From: Talpa occidentalis | Taxonomy: Eukaryota; Chordata; Mammalia; Eulipotyphla; Talpidae | Reading direction: 5' to 3' | DNA length: 64,000 bases | NCBI RefSeq assembly: GCF_014898055.3 | Contig: NW_023601543.1 | Coordinates: 61,703,782-61,767,781 of the forward strand | In this document: positions 45,086 through 56,929 of the stretch, piece after piece | Numbering within the stretch: position 1 is the first letter of the stretch | How the letters are laid out: every line of letters starts with the position of its first letter | Position numbers and translations under genes: made by a program | Notes under the pieces: model-generated | Database searches by the model: none | The model's input: the letters and a program-made list of their open reading frames with translations, nothing else | Told to the model about the DNA's origin: nothing

Positions 45086-46897
45086 TGCTTCACTGGAGGA
45101 GGTGGCATTTAAATTGAACCTTAGAGCATGAGAAGATTTTTCAGCAAGTCGTGATATGGGGGTAAGCATTTTGGCATGAAGAGTAGGAAGGACTAAGGCA
45201 GAATATGTGTGGTCCATGGCAAATATAATAAAGCACCAAAGTTTGAAAATGATTCACATTTTTAAAATTAGAGAAAATTCAAGGTTATCCCTATAAATAT
45301 TCATTCTCACTCCCTTGCTTTGAGTGGGAGAAAATTTAGCTCCTAAGAGTTTGCTAAGTAGGAATTGTGTATGTTTCCTCTAGTTGATATCTGGGTTGCT
45401 TTGACTATTACACTGTTTTAGTTCTCTGCAGAATTCTGAGGTTTTGTCAAACTCTGGACATGACTCTGTGAGCTGTCTTGTTGAACCTTGGGATATCATT
45501 TCTTATGTGGGTCACTTTGGGGGAAAGGTTAAAACTTGTTGATGCAAGAACTGGAAATATGATGGATGGGTTTGAGGAAAAGCAAATAACCCAGTGGTGG
45601 AGCATAAACTGTAGTTAGTATGTGTGGATGGGGACTGAGGATGGATGAATAAGGGCAAAGAGAGGGGTATATGGCTGTGTGACACAGGTCATTTCAGTAA
45701 TAAATATATTAATAATATATAGCATTCATGATATATGTGTAAGCTACATGTATTTTATAGGTGTATGTATAGAGAGACAGATATAGAGAAATAGCTCCCC
45801 CTATATATATATATATATAGTTTGCCGCTTAACATTGGACCTAATATTTAACAAATATTCCCGGCCTTTAAACCCAGCATCGCTAATATAATGAAGAACA
45901 AGTATGCATCACAGGAGTGAAGTTGGGTCTTGTGAAAGTAAGGGGAACTATCAAATCATATTATCTACTTCACAAAATAAAATCACAGCTCACCAACGAA
46001 ACCCATGTGAGGTTTCATTTTAGCTTAGAACATATTGAAATTTTTGACAAGATAGGTTATTAGTTGGTTGGGAGACAGCATCAAAATTTGCACCTGTTTG
46101 AAAATGCTTCATTCTGGACAGACAGCTGTCATCTCCTATAATGCGCTCCTGTGAGCCCCCAAAGCTCTGGAAACCTGAGTAACAGCAACACCACATCACT
46201 GCTGTTCTTAGCTCAAGGTTCCCAAGGGATACAAGACTGTCAACAGCGAGCAGATGAGGCTTATTTAAAACATCTTCATTTCTGGTTTGCACAACTTAGA
46301 ATAGAGTATCGCGTGTCATGTGAGTACCTGAAATACTGAGTATCTGGAGTGCTTGTGCATGAGCTGGACTTGGTCGCACAGATTGTTGCGAAAGTGGGAA
46401 TTACATTCTTCTGAGGGAACTTAATGAAACAGTGACAGCACCTACAGATTCTGTTTAGAATTAAAACCAAAAAGATGAATGAGTCTTGTTTCAAACATGT
46501 CTAAGATGGGAGACCTAAGGCCTCAAGATTTACTTCCTCGACTTTCAAAGCTCAGCTCCTTAGGGCTAAGAGGGAGTTGTTATCATTTTCATTCCTGTTA
46601 TCCAGGGCACCATCAGCCCAGCCTCTTCCTGCTCCTCTCTGGCAACTCTGTGGCTGCTAGTTCAGTGTCTAGAACCCCCGAGCCCTGTTCCCTCAGGGCC
46701 GTTTGTCCTCTACCCAAATCGTGACCAGTTTGCAATGGATCCAGCACGCCGTTTTCCTGTTTGTTCAGCACCCTGTGTCCCTGTTTGTTACTTCATCTCC
46801 ACAGAAGGGAGAAGGGTGGGATAAATGTAACTAAAGATGGGGGGGGGGAAACAATTTAAGATGGGGAAAGCCTACAATTCATTGCTACACCTTGATC
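45086..46897. other. Unassigned sequence
   Basis: About 1.8 kb. A (TA)n-like run lies at 45803-45820. There is no recognised gene or family. Confidence 0.35.
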
Positions 46898-46913
46898 TTT
46901 TCCAATTTGTTTT

Positions 46914-47269
46914 TTTTTATGCAATAAAATTTTATTTATTCATGCCATTTGCAGCAACATGGATGGAGCTGGAAGGGATCATGCTCAGCAAAATAAGTCA
47001 GAAAGAAAAAGAAAAATACCGGATGGTCTCACTCCTAGCAGGAATTTAGAAAACCTAAATAAGGGGCCAGGAAAAAGACTAATTATAATAAAGTAAAAAT
47101 CAAAATTAAGAAACAACTATAAACCAGAGGCACACTACGGGGAGGGGAGGGAAGAGGGATTAGGGTCAAAATAAGGGGGGTGGGAATTGTATGGGGAATA
47201 GAACCAAGATGAAAATGTATACATTGTGCAAAAATGAAAAATGATGTAAAAAAATAAAAATAAATAAAA
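46914..47269 (+). mobile_element. 5'-truncated lineage-specific L1 3' end
   Basis: Carries the ORF2 end (MPFAATWMELEGIMLSKISQ… to the stop at 47047-47049) and the 3' UTR with purine block and tail. The 16-bp duplication TTTTCCAATTTGTTTT occurs at 46898-46913 and 47270-47285. About 30 AT-rich bases at the 5' junction are not standard L1. Confidence 0.92.
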
Positions 47270-47285
47270 TTTTCCAATTTGTTTT

Positions 47286-48110
47286 GAGACAATTTGGAAG
47301 TCGAACCTCTTGCAGAGCAGTTACAAATTCCATCTTTGTTCTGACCTATTTTGCCTCATTCATGCTCTCAGAAAAGAGAAGGGGAAGCATTTTCCTATTT
47401 TTCTCAGTAATTGTTAAGTTCTCTCTTTCTCAACTGAATTACTTTAGAGTTAGCACTCAAAGAATATTGAAGTTCTCTTTTATATTCTTTATTCCTTCCT
47501 CCCCACCTACTAAGCACAGAAACCCTTGGGAATAACAGAGAGACTCCCTGGTGGGCTGTTTACTTTTTATCATCCACATCCTTAGCTACCAATAGAGAAA
47601 CCTGAGATCCTCACCTTATTAACCAATGGTCTTCATTTTCTCCACTCATCTTCTCGCTTTTGAAGGGGGCAGGAGAGGGAAGAAAAGTTGTTAATTTTTA
47701 TAGGATGATGTAGGGTTTATTGGAGGGATTTTAAGGGATACTATTATTCTTCTGAACTTTAATCCGTGAACTCCATTGTGGAAACTGACCATGCACTCCT
47801 ACCTGTTTTCTTATGCTTCCTTCACAAACTCTATTTTGGTCCCTATCGCCCTTGTCTTAGAATTCTTTACTCGCTGACCAGAGGTTGTAGTCTTAGAAAG
47901 GCTTTGGTTTCAGGTCCTGTGAAGCTCAGTATTGAGAAAGTCATATAACGGGTAATATACATAGATGCTGGTTCTAAGGATTTATACCCAACCTGTCATC
48001 CCATTCTCTGACAGAGCCCCATTTAGCAAATTCTGGAAGAATGAGAGTCTTATTTTGAAAAGCTTCCTGAAACCTGATATTTACTTCTGGGACAGAGGGA
48101 TAAAAAAAAA
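47286..48110. other. Unassigned sequence
   Basis: No family or exon recognised. A poly(A) run lies at about 48102-48115. Confidence 0.35.
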
Positions 48111-48119
48111 AAAAGATCA

Positions 48120-48265
48120 ACATTTAGGGAGCATCTCTTTCATGTACCAAGCATAATACAACTTGCTTCATTTCTTCTTTAAAACAGTCTTAATCAGTAA
48201 GAACAGTTAAGTATCCATTTTACCTATGAGGAAGTTGAAGCATGTAAAATTAAGAATTTTGCATG
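48120..48265 (-). repeat. MIR fragment
   Basis: TTCATGTACCAAGCATAATA, ATCCATTTTACCTATGAGGA and AGTTGAAGCATGTAAAATTA follow the antisense MIR core. Confidence 0.65.
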
Positions 48266-48362
48266 TCATAGGTTATTTTTATATATATCATGTCATAGTT
48301 TTTTTTATATATATTATATATATTTTTATATATATCATGTCATGGGTTTTTTTATATCTAGG
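48266..48362. repeat. AT-rich tandem duplication
   Basis: TATATATCATGTCATAG (near 48282-48298) and TATATATCATGTCATGG (near 48328-48344) repeat within (TA)n sequence. Able to fold back. Confidence 0.8.
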
Positions 48363-48400
48363 TTAAAGTTGAGACTGTCTTCAAGGCCCAAGTCTTACTT

Positions 48401-48668
48401 CTTTTTTTTTTAAAGATTTATTTTATTTTTACAAGAACTGGGGTACAGGCCAGATGTGTGGGAAGGTGAGAGGACTCACCAGAGACAGAGCAGGGAACAG
48501 AACAGGCAGACTGATGAAATACACTGCTGAGGGGAGCAGTGGGTGAGACAGGAGAGGTCTGCCCAGCCATGTGGGTTGCTCTGCAGCTGGCGGGGATGAA
48601 CTGGCACTGCAGAGGCTGTGGACAGCTTCACAGCGGTGCGCTCAACCACCTACACCACCAGGGAGGCC
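48401..48668 (-). mobile_element. T+ tRNA-derived SINE, subfamily A
   Basis: Minus-strand type A copy with a short tail. A 14-bp duplication, CCCAAGTCTTACTT, lies at 48387-48400 and 48669-48682. Confidence 0.93.
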
Positions 48669-48956
48669 CCCAAGTCTTACTTTTTAATCACTTCTTAGTA
48701 GAGAAAGAAATTAGTCTATTCCACATCCCATTACCAGATTAATTTTTTTAACCTTTGCTTTCTGCTCACATTTCCTCAATCATTCCCCTTCATCTAACTC
48801 TAGAGTACACACTACTCAGCCGGAATAGCATGGCAGTATATAGCCCAGTTGTAAACGACTTCTGGAGGCTTCTGTATTTAAGTGTTCATGGGAATATTAT
48901 AATTTCTTACTTCACCTCATAAAACTATTCTCTAAAAAAGGCATAATAGTAATGTA

Positions 48957-49100
48957 TCACTCAGTTTGGGATGCTATAAGAAAATACCATCAACTGGATG
49001 GCTGATCTGCAGCAGAAATTTCTTTCTCAGAGTTCTGGAAGTACAGGTTGGGTTCTGGTCAGGGTCCTGTTCCAGGCTGTAGACTGTTTTTAGTAGAACT
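48957..49100 (-). mobile_element. MaLR LTR end (MLT1/MST-like), antisense
   Basis: CACTCAGTTTGGGATGCTAT, AAGAAAATACCATCAACTGG, CAGCAGAAATTTCTTTCTCA and GAGTTCTGGAAGTACAGGTT follow the antisense MaLR start. The rest decays into unassigned sequence. Confidence 0.75.
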
Positions 49101-50220
49101 TGACCATGCTCTTCTTTTTGAACATTTGTTTTTTTGTTTTTTTTTTTCTGAAAAGTTCTCCATAGCACACACTTGTCTCCAAAGAGGCCCAGTTCCCTGT
49201 TCCCTGCCAAACTCTATGATTATCCTTGCCTTCGTTCTTTTGCCTAAACTAACATTTCTTCCTTTCCATCTGCTCATGCAAATCTGATCAATTTTCTCAC
49301 TTTCTCAAGCAAAGCTGGTCACTTCAAATAGTCATCCTGTGCATGTTAGTTGGCTTCTTTCCCAATGTACCTTGTGCAGATTGCTCAGTGTGCACACTGG
49401 CTTGTGGTATCAGAGTGGACTTAACTGTATTGACGTTGCCATACTCAGGCTGGCCTGGCTACCATCATTATTGAATTCTTGTCTGCCAACACCAGAAGCA
49501 ATTCTGAGCTCTGATACGACATCATTCCCTCTCGGTGGCAGGAGGCAGGCAGGAGAGACCATCCATTTAGTGGGAGATTGATTGGATTCAACTTCTTCCA
49601 TCATGGAGGGAGCAGCAATTTGTCCTTATGGGAATACTTACGTATTGTGAATATAGATTGGCACCCACGCCCAGGATGCTATTGCCATTACCACCATTCA
49701 TAGATTTATAAGAATGAATTATTCACTATCATATTATTTTATACAATACTGCTTTTCATGAAATACACAATTTTTCAGGGAAAAAAGTGTGGCTTGGTCA
49801 CCTGTCCCTGAACTTCACTGCTCTTACCATGCCACTCCACTACTGAAAAAGCAGTTGGTCTCAAAGAATGTTGAAATAACCTGTTGAAGATACAGCTCTG
49901 GTGATTGTAATGGTGGCAGACAATATTTATGAGGTTGGGGAACTGTCCTCAAATTGTGACATTTCCTTAAACCAATGACCAATATTGGTGCCACATTCCC
50001 GCAGCCAAAATGAATAGGTTTTGAAACTAAGGTGTGTCTCGGCACAGTGCAAACCTGCAGAGACTGGGAGAGTAGCGTTTACTTTCCTTATGTCTCCAAG
50101 TGTTTAAGGAAATCTCTGGAGGATCATTGGTTGACCACAGGAAAAAGCACAGAGACTTCAGTGGCCTGACACATGCGACAAGGGATGCAGTCCTTGCCAA
50201 ACTTGTTTGGAAAACTCATT
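49101..50220. other. Unassigned sequence
   Basis: The downstream end (from about 49790) may belong to an L1M 5' UTR leading into the next feature. No exon recognised. Confidence 0.3.
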
Positions 50221-50224
50221 AAAC

Positions 50225-50635
50225 CACTGAAAACCCTGAGGAGTAGGAGAATCTGCTCCCAGGAGAATCTGATTCCCAGAGTTACTACTTTACAATACTT
50301 AAAAATTCTAGTTTTCAACAGAAAATTGTAAGGCTTACAAAGAAATAAGAAAGTATGATCATTCAAAGGAAAAATACTGCAATTGGCAGAAAATGTTCCC
50401 AAGGAAGCCCATATTATAGAATTGACAAAAACATTAAATCAATTATTTTAAATATGCTAAAAAGACCTAAAAAGGAATGTGGATAAGAACAAAAGGAAAT
50501 GGGGAGAATGATGTATAAACAAATAGTGAATATCAATAAAGATAAATTAGAAAAAGGAACCAAAAAGAAATTCTGGCAATGAAAATACAATAACTGAAAT
50601 AAGAAATTTACTAGGTGAATGCACTAACTTAGTTG
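50225..50635 (+). mobile_element. L1M 5' UTR / ORF1-start fragment
   Basis: CTAGTTTTCAACAGAAAATT, GTAAGGCTTACAAAGAAATA, AGGAAGCCCATATTATAGAA, GAGAATGATGTATAAACAAA, TAGTGAATATCAATAAAGAT and AATTCTGGCAATGAAAATAC follow the L1M 5' region in order. This is a 5' portion without the rest of the element. Confidence 0.75.
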
Positions 50636-50639
50636 AAAA

Positions 50640-50945
50640 GTTCACCTTCAGAACCTGGGAGTGAGAAGAAAGGAAGGCCCATAGGCCTATACATTTGCCT
50701 TTGTTGCTGACCTAGCCCTGGACTGAGGCAGATTTCCTGTGCTGCCAGGATGCCCTTAAGAAGTAATGACGCACCAGACAGATGTGTGGAAATGCCATCT
50801 TGGAAGTAGATCCTCCAGCTCTGGCTGCCCCAACTGCTGCTAAGGGAGTCAGAGGAAAAAAAAAAAAGCCCAACTGCACCCTTCCTGAACTCCAGATCCA
50901 CAATATTTTGTATATTTCTTAAACAAAATAAAATGGAGCTTGAAG
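50640..50945 (+). mobile_element. Possible ERVL LTR fragment
   Basis: AAATGCCATCTTGGAAGTAG, ATCCTCCAGCTCTGGCTGCC and TGAACTCCAGATCCACAA followed by an AATAAAATGG word (near 50929) resemble an old LTR 3' half. Tentative. Confidence 0.4.
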
Positions 50946-51000
50946 ATCTTAAATTTTGAGGTAGCTTGAGCAAAGAATATGGAAGAACGGCCACAACCAT

Positions 51001-53635
51001 TTAGGAAGTTTTCAAGAGAGCCCTTAGCAGAGATTTTTTTTTTCTAGTAGAGTCACAAAGTGCCAAGGAATTCTGTGGCAAAGCTGAGGATGAATGAATT
51101 CTTACAGAATGACAGAGGTGCGCCATGCTCCGAGAGGAAACGTGGGTATAAGGAGAGCAACCACAAGGTAAAGGGTTATAGGTTATGGAATAAGATTATA
51201 CTCAAACAGCCAGGTTACTGGAAGTGTTTATTTTTGAGGCAGTGGCTTAGGATGACAAGCCAGGAACTTGGGCAGTTTAATTGAACTCAATGGTGCAGTC
51301 ATAGGTGCAAACACTGGGATCTGGCCCTGTGAACGTTCTAAATTGCTTGTCAGGAGGAAGCACTGTGGTGTTAAACTTTGTTTTATCACTGTTTACATTG
51401 ATGGAGCATAAAAATGCCACTTGGCTCCAGTGGAATTTGACTCTGAGAGTAGTAAAGGAAACTGGCCGTTCTAATTGTCAAGAATTTATCCTGAGTGTAT
51501 GTGAGATACTTTCAGGATCTTAACTCCCAGGGGTGGGGCAACAGATGGTTGTTGGATAACAAAACAAAGCAAAAAACTCAGAGGATGAGAAAACCCTTCT
51601 CAAATCCTGCATCTCAAATTTCAAATCTGCCACTGGCTGAAATATACTGCTTTCTGGGAGATGTTTGGGGTGTTTGTGTGGAAGTACAATAGAGTGATTA
51701 CCCCCCCTGCCCTCACAAACACACATTTTTTTGAGTCAGCAAAAGGATCAGAAAGAAAGACGAGGACAGTGTGCTGCATTATTAATAGAAAAAGCATTTT
51801 TCATTTTATTAGAAGCAACTGAACTCTTAAAGCTCCACTGAATACTGAGTTTTGCCAGATGAAAGACTGAAGGAAGCACCTATCCATTCACCACTGCCAT
51901 GGGCTGCATTTCCAGAATAACCTTACTCAACATGAAATTAACAGGAGTGTGGGTTTTCCGAACCATTGCAACTTTTGTTCATATTGCACAAATGAAGTGG
52001 GATGTGTGGTGGAAAGAAAAATATCTGGAAGCAGGGTAGTCCCTGGTTCCATTTAAGGAATAAAATACATGAGAGTGTAGAATCAGTGTGCAAAGTTTCA
52101 ACTCTGATTTTTTATGAAAGTATAAACAAGAGAACCGAGTCCATAATCATTGACACCACTAGAACCATGTCATTAGTAGGAAGAAATAAAAGACAGTCGG
52201 AATTTCAGGTGATGTGTGTTTGCCATGATCTAGTGACTATAAAAAGTCCCAAAGAAAAGGGGCATGAATCTCTTCTAACACCTGGCTTTGAAAGCAGATG
52301 ATTTTTCAATTGAATGCCAACAGGCCCATCTGCCCAAGTTAATAGCTACATGGGTTTTTAATTTCTAGAAATGATCCCTCATGAAGAGGTTTCTGCTTGC
52401 TGTAATCTTAACCTTTTGTTATTAGACATTTGACAGAACCTTTGTCTTTTGTTCTGAGCATTTCTTTAGATTTCTAGCTCTATCAGTCAATTTAACAAGC
52501 CAAGAGGCTTTTGGGGAAACTGGGGGCAACATGAAAGCAAGCAACAGGGTTCAAATTAGATCATTTCTACAGGTTGGTCACATCCATACAGTGTTAAACA
52601 CAGACACGGTCTGAGGTGGGTTGCTAATTTGTTTCTAACTGTAAGTTAAAATAAATCATAGTCCTAGCTGGAATGTGCTGGTTGCTATAGGAACGGACCC
52701 CTCTTCTATCTCCTATTTTACTGTTCACGGCTTTCCATGTGACGCTGCACTATGTCGCTTCCTTGACTGACTGAAGAGGCAGTTTCTACAATTTTTCCAT
52801 CACTCATATTACCACTTGCAAAACCTAGAGAGGTTGATATTTCCTCTTCCTTCTGGGCACAAAGTGAGATAATTCAATGGAGTAATTATAATAAACAATC
52901 TATCCCATTCAGGTTGACTGTCACATCCTTGCTTTCTTTTCCTAGAGCATTAGAAATCCATCACTGGTTTGAGATCTCTTTAAAAATGCATGAAGGGAAG
53001 AGAATTGGCAGCACAGTTAAATGAATTTAATTCAGCCAGATTTTGCATTATTAACTCACTTCCGAAGAGCTAAATGCAGGGAGTGATGGAAGAAGAAAGT
53101 GGAACTAAAATTGGACCATTGATCCTGGTGGTCTCTGTGCCAAGAAGACGTGGGAAACAGGCTGGGAAAATGGTAAATGTCTTTTGACACTAGTTAGAGA
53201 TACAGAGCATCCATTTATTTTAATCAGTATGAGATATGTATTTGGTGGATTCCCACCTCCACGCACTACCCACTGCACCCTGATCCTGTGTTAACTGATG
53301 TCAGAGTTGGCAGCCTCACAGTCCGGGATTGTTTAAAATGGCATATTAGAGCAACAGGACTTCCCGCTCCTCTGTTGTTAAAATGGAACAGTGAATGCCT
53401 AGAAACCCGCACAAGAGTATACTGGGCATTCAAGTGATTGTACTCTTGCTCCAAGACTCTGTCTTTGGAAGGAAGAGGAAGAAGTCAATATACATAATAC
53501 ACCATTCAGGCAATGAAAGAGAATTCTGAATGCAAGTGCTTTACAGTTGTTCCAGGGATAGAACAGTAAAGACATTTATCCCCTTCAATCCCCATCTGAA
53601 TGCAAAATGCTGAATGATAGACTTTCCAGTATCAA
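51001..53635. other. Mostly unique sequence
   Basis: About 2.6 kb in which I see no common repeat, the longest repeat-poor stretch in the window. No exon is recognisable. Confidence 0.35.
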
Positions 53636-53639
53636 AGAT

Positions 53640-53990
53640 ATAACTGCTCTCCTTCTGGACACATCATAACATGTAGAATTATACTTCATTCCCTTCTTTG
53701 ACATCACCCAAGGCCATATGACTTAGGTTGATCATGAAAGAGTGATACAATGATATTCCTATGTGGAAACTTTAATAGCCAGTATGTGAAGCACCACATT
53801 TGCTTTCCCAGCTTCACTTCATGTGATGAGATGGAGCATCTATGAGACTACACCAATGAGATTCCCCCACATAACCAGTATTAGACAAACAGGAGCGAAA
53901 AATAAACTGTGTCATATAAATGTCATGAAAATTGGTTTGATAGTTACTACAGCAGTACCTGGCCTATCCTGATCCATGTTCCCATTAAAA
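53640..53990 (+). mobile_element. MLT1-like LTR
   Basis: CATATGACTTAGGTTGATCA, GCTTCACTTCATGTGATGAG, GCGAAAAATAAACTGTGTCA, AAATTGGTTTGATAGTTACT and CAGCAGTACCTGGCCTATCC match the 3' half of the common LTR also seen at 8330-8815. Confidence 0.6.
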
Positions 53991-54014
53991 TGTTCATAAA
54001 AGAATGAAATAACA

Positions 54015-54293
54015 GGGCCTCCCTGGTGGCACAAGGCTTTAAGCACCACACTATGAAGCAATCTGAAGCCTCTGCAGAATTAGTTCGATCCCTGGCCGGC
54101 CAGGGAGCTACCCACATGGTGCAGCAAGACCTCTCCTGTCTCGCCCGCTGCTCCCCTCAGCAGTGTATTTCACTCAGTCTGCCTGTTCTGTTCCCCACTC
54201 TGTCTCTGGTGAATCCTCTCACCTCCCCCCACCCTCCACATCTCTGGCCTGTACCCCAGCTCTTGTATGCATAAATAATAAATAAATCTTTTC
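54015..54293 (+). mobile_element. T+ tRNA-derived SINE, subfamily A
   Basis: Head GGGCCTCCCTGGTGGCACAA. A perfect 18-bp duplication, TAAAAGAATGAAATAACA, lies at 53997-54014 and 54294-54311, just outside the preceding LTR. Confidence 0.95.
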
Positions 54294-54311
54294 TAAAAGA
54301 ATGAAATAACA

Positions 54312-54835
54312 TATAAATTCATAATACCAATGACAAAGCAAATGATTCCCAACCATTTGCCAAATCCTGTAAGGCATTTCCACTAAACGCAGTGGAGATG
54401 GATTTAATTTAGACAATAACATTGCTGACACTTCTTGTGAAATAATGGTTAGGTTTGAAGGACATAATGTGTGTTCAACCTTTGATCTACCCTCATTGTC
54501 TTCCCATCAGAATTATAGGGTCTGTTGGGGGAAAGTATACAGAGACAGCCACCACAATCCTGTACTGAGACTTCCTCCTAAACTAGCTAGACTCTGCAAC
54601 TTCTAGTCTCCACTGATACCCTTCTTTCCATATTCTATTAGAGATGGAGATCTTGGCCATAGTTTAGGTGGCTGAATGGTGTTAGATGATAGTAGTAGAG
54701 TCAAGAATAATTGTAATCAAGACAATTTAAGTAATGCATATGAAGAGAATGGAAACTTTACAGAAATATTTTAATAATACTCAAATGAAGGGACATATCA
54801 TTTTGGATGTAAATTCTAAATACCTTGAAGATTCT
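54312..54835. other. Unassigned sequence
   Basis: No family identified. Confidence 0.3.
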
Positions 54836-55194
54836 GATTATTTCCAGACAATTGTTTTCAGTGCAATTGTCAATAAAATTCCAAATGGAATTTGTTTTTA
54901 AAACTAAAGGTAAATTCTAAAGTTCACTTGGAAAGAAGTGAATAGATAACAATATTGTTTTTGAAAAGGAATGGTATATATTAAAATATATTATGATATA
55001 TTAAATATATTAAATATTTATATTAAAATATATTTTAAATGAAATATTAAAAAATAAAATATATTATCAATCTATAACAATTAAAATGTATTTCTTATGC
55101 AAAGACAGAGAAATCATTTAATGCCACAGTTAAGACTGACACAAACGTTTGTGCATGCCCATGTGCACTAATTCATCATAAAGGAAGCATTGAA

Positions 55195-55465
55195 GGGGCC
55201 TCCCCAGTGGCGCAGTGGGTTGAGTGCCATGCTGTGAAGCTGTCCACAACCTCTGCAGTGCCAGTTCCATCCTGGCTGGCCAGTGAGAATCTCACATGGT
55301 GCAGCAGACCTCTTCTGTCACGCCCACTGTTCTCCTCAGTAGTATATTCCTGTTGTCTGCCTGTTCTGCTCCCTGCTCTGTCTCTAGTGAATCCTCTCAC
55401 CCCCCCCTTGCCTCTGGCCTGTACCCCAGCTCTTGTATAAAAATAAATAAATCTTTTAAAAAAAG
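55195..55465 (+). mobile_element. T+ tRNA-derived SINE, subfamily A
   Basis: Head GGGGCCTCCCCAGTGGCGCA. A 13-bp duplication, AGGAAGCATTGAA, lies at 55182-55194 and 55466-55478. Confidence 0.93.
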
Positions 55466-55661
55466 AGGAAGCATTGAAAATTAACAGAAAATTTAAGGAC
55501 TATTCAATGATGGGCTTATAAACCTCTCACGGTGTGTAATAAGCTCCTAGTTTCATAAAAGAATAACATTTTTTTAATTATAAATGCATTGAGATAACAC
55601 AGATGAGAGAAGAAATTATAAGTGATTAAAGACATTGTAACCTTAAAAATGTGGAAACAGG

Positions 55662-55919
55662 GGTCTCCCTGGTGGCGCAGGTGTTCAGTCGCCATGCTGT
55701 CTGGCTATGGCCAGCCACTACAGCATTAGTTCAATCCCCTGCCAGGGAGCTAATCCACATGGTGAAGCAGATCTCTCCTATCTTGCTGCTGCACCCCTCA
55801 GCAGTGTGTTTCAGTGGATTGCCTGTTCTGGTCCCCACTCTGTCTCTGGTGAATCCTCCCCCCACCTCAGGCATGCACCCCAATTCTTGTATGCATAAAT
55901 AAATTTTAAGGATCTTTAA
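55662..55919 (+). mobile_element. T+ tRNA-derived SINE, subfamily A, diverged
   Basis: Head GGTCTCCCTGGTGGCGCAGG. The AATAAATTTTAAGGATCTTT tail is altered. Flanks AAAAATGTGGAAACAGG (55645-55661) and AAAAATGTGGACACAGG (55920-55936). Confidence 0.92.
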
Positions 55920-56575
55920 AAAAATGTGGACACAGGAAAAAATGGTCTTAACTTCTTGTAAAAGAATACCTTAATGAAACTTTAACATAAATTAAATTAA
56001 TGATAACAAGAGGCATGACAAAGATTTAATGATATTCACATATAAAGAGATGTAAACAATTGATTTTTAACAAGAATACTATAGAATAATGTGCAAAGTT
56101 CATGAACAATTAAAAATGAGAAAATAAAAATAACTTAAAAACATAAAAAAGAAAACTTCACTGGTAATCAAATAAATGCAAACTGAAATAATGAGATGCC
56201 ATTAATACCTGTAACTAAGTGAAGATTTTAATAGTTATGTTGCTTAATTCTGACAACAGTGAAATCTGCATATAGTATGATTGCAAAAATATTATACATA
56301 TGCACATATATTTGCGTGCCTATATGCAATTTAATATTAATACTCACATAGACACACTTATATTTAGAATAAAGACTGGAAGTAAATATATCCAAATATT
56401 AACTGTGGTTATTTTTGGTGGTGAGATTATAGCGGAGATTATTTTCTTCTTGAGTCTTTTTCCAATTATTTTTCTTGACCTTTTTCTTGTATTTTCTAAA
56501 TGTTGCACATTGAATATGGATTATTTTCATAATCAAGGAAAAAAATTAAGTCACTTGAATCAAGGTACAGAATCA

Positions 56576-56925
56576 TAAGATTACCAAATGAGCTCTCATG
56601 AAAGTTCCTGATAGAAAAGTGTAGTTAGCACATGAGTAACTCACACCTGGTAGTCTGAATTAATTATACATGTCCAGGTAGAAATATAGAAGGGACAAAA
56701 AGAACCTAATTACAGGAAGAATTTAAAAGAATCTGAATAATCAGAGACTCCAGAAGCTTCTATCCCAGTTTTATGGGTTTGTATTTATGGTCTTTTTGAC
56801 CTCAAGTGCATAAGGTTACATTCATCATACCTTTCAGTTCACGCTACTATACATCATCTTCATTGACTTGTGCAAGACTCCTTTCTTACTTTATTCACTG
56901 ATTTATTTTCTTTTTCATCTCTGAT
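56576..56925. other. Unassigned sequence
   Basis: No family identified. Confidence 0.3.
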
Positions 56926-56929
56926 TCAC

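Larger units (their letters stand above)
54836..56575 (+). mobile_element. L1ME-type ORF2 3' part and 3' UTR, interrupted
   Basis: CAATAAAATTCCAAATGGAA near 54870, TTCACTTGGAAAGAAGTGAA near 54922, CACTGGTAATCAAATAAATG near 56160, ATGCAAACTGAAATAATGAG, and a 3' UTR with TAACTGTGGTTATTTTTGGT and TTTCTAAATGTTGCACATTG follow the old L1ME order. Two SINEs are nested. AT-only sequence at 54960-55080 is expanded. Confidence 0.72.

Noticed and set aside
50629..51000. 123-codon minus-strand frame
   Set aside because: Covers an apparent LTR fragment; no recognisable domain.
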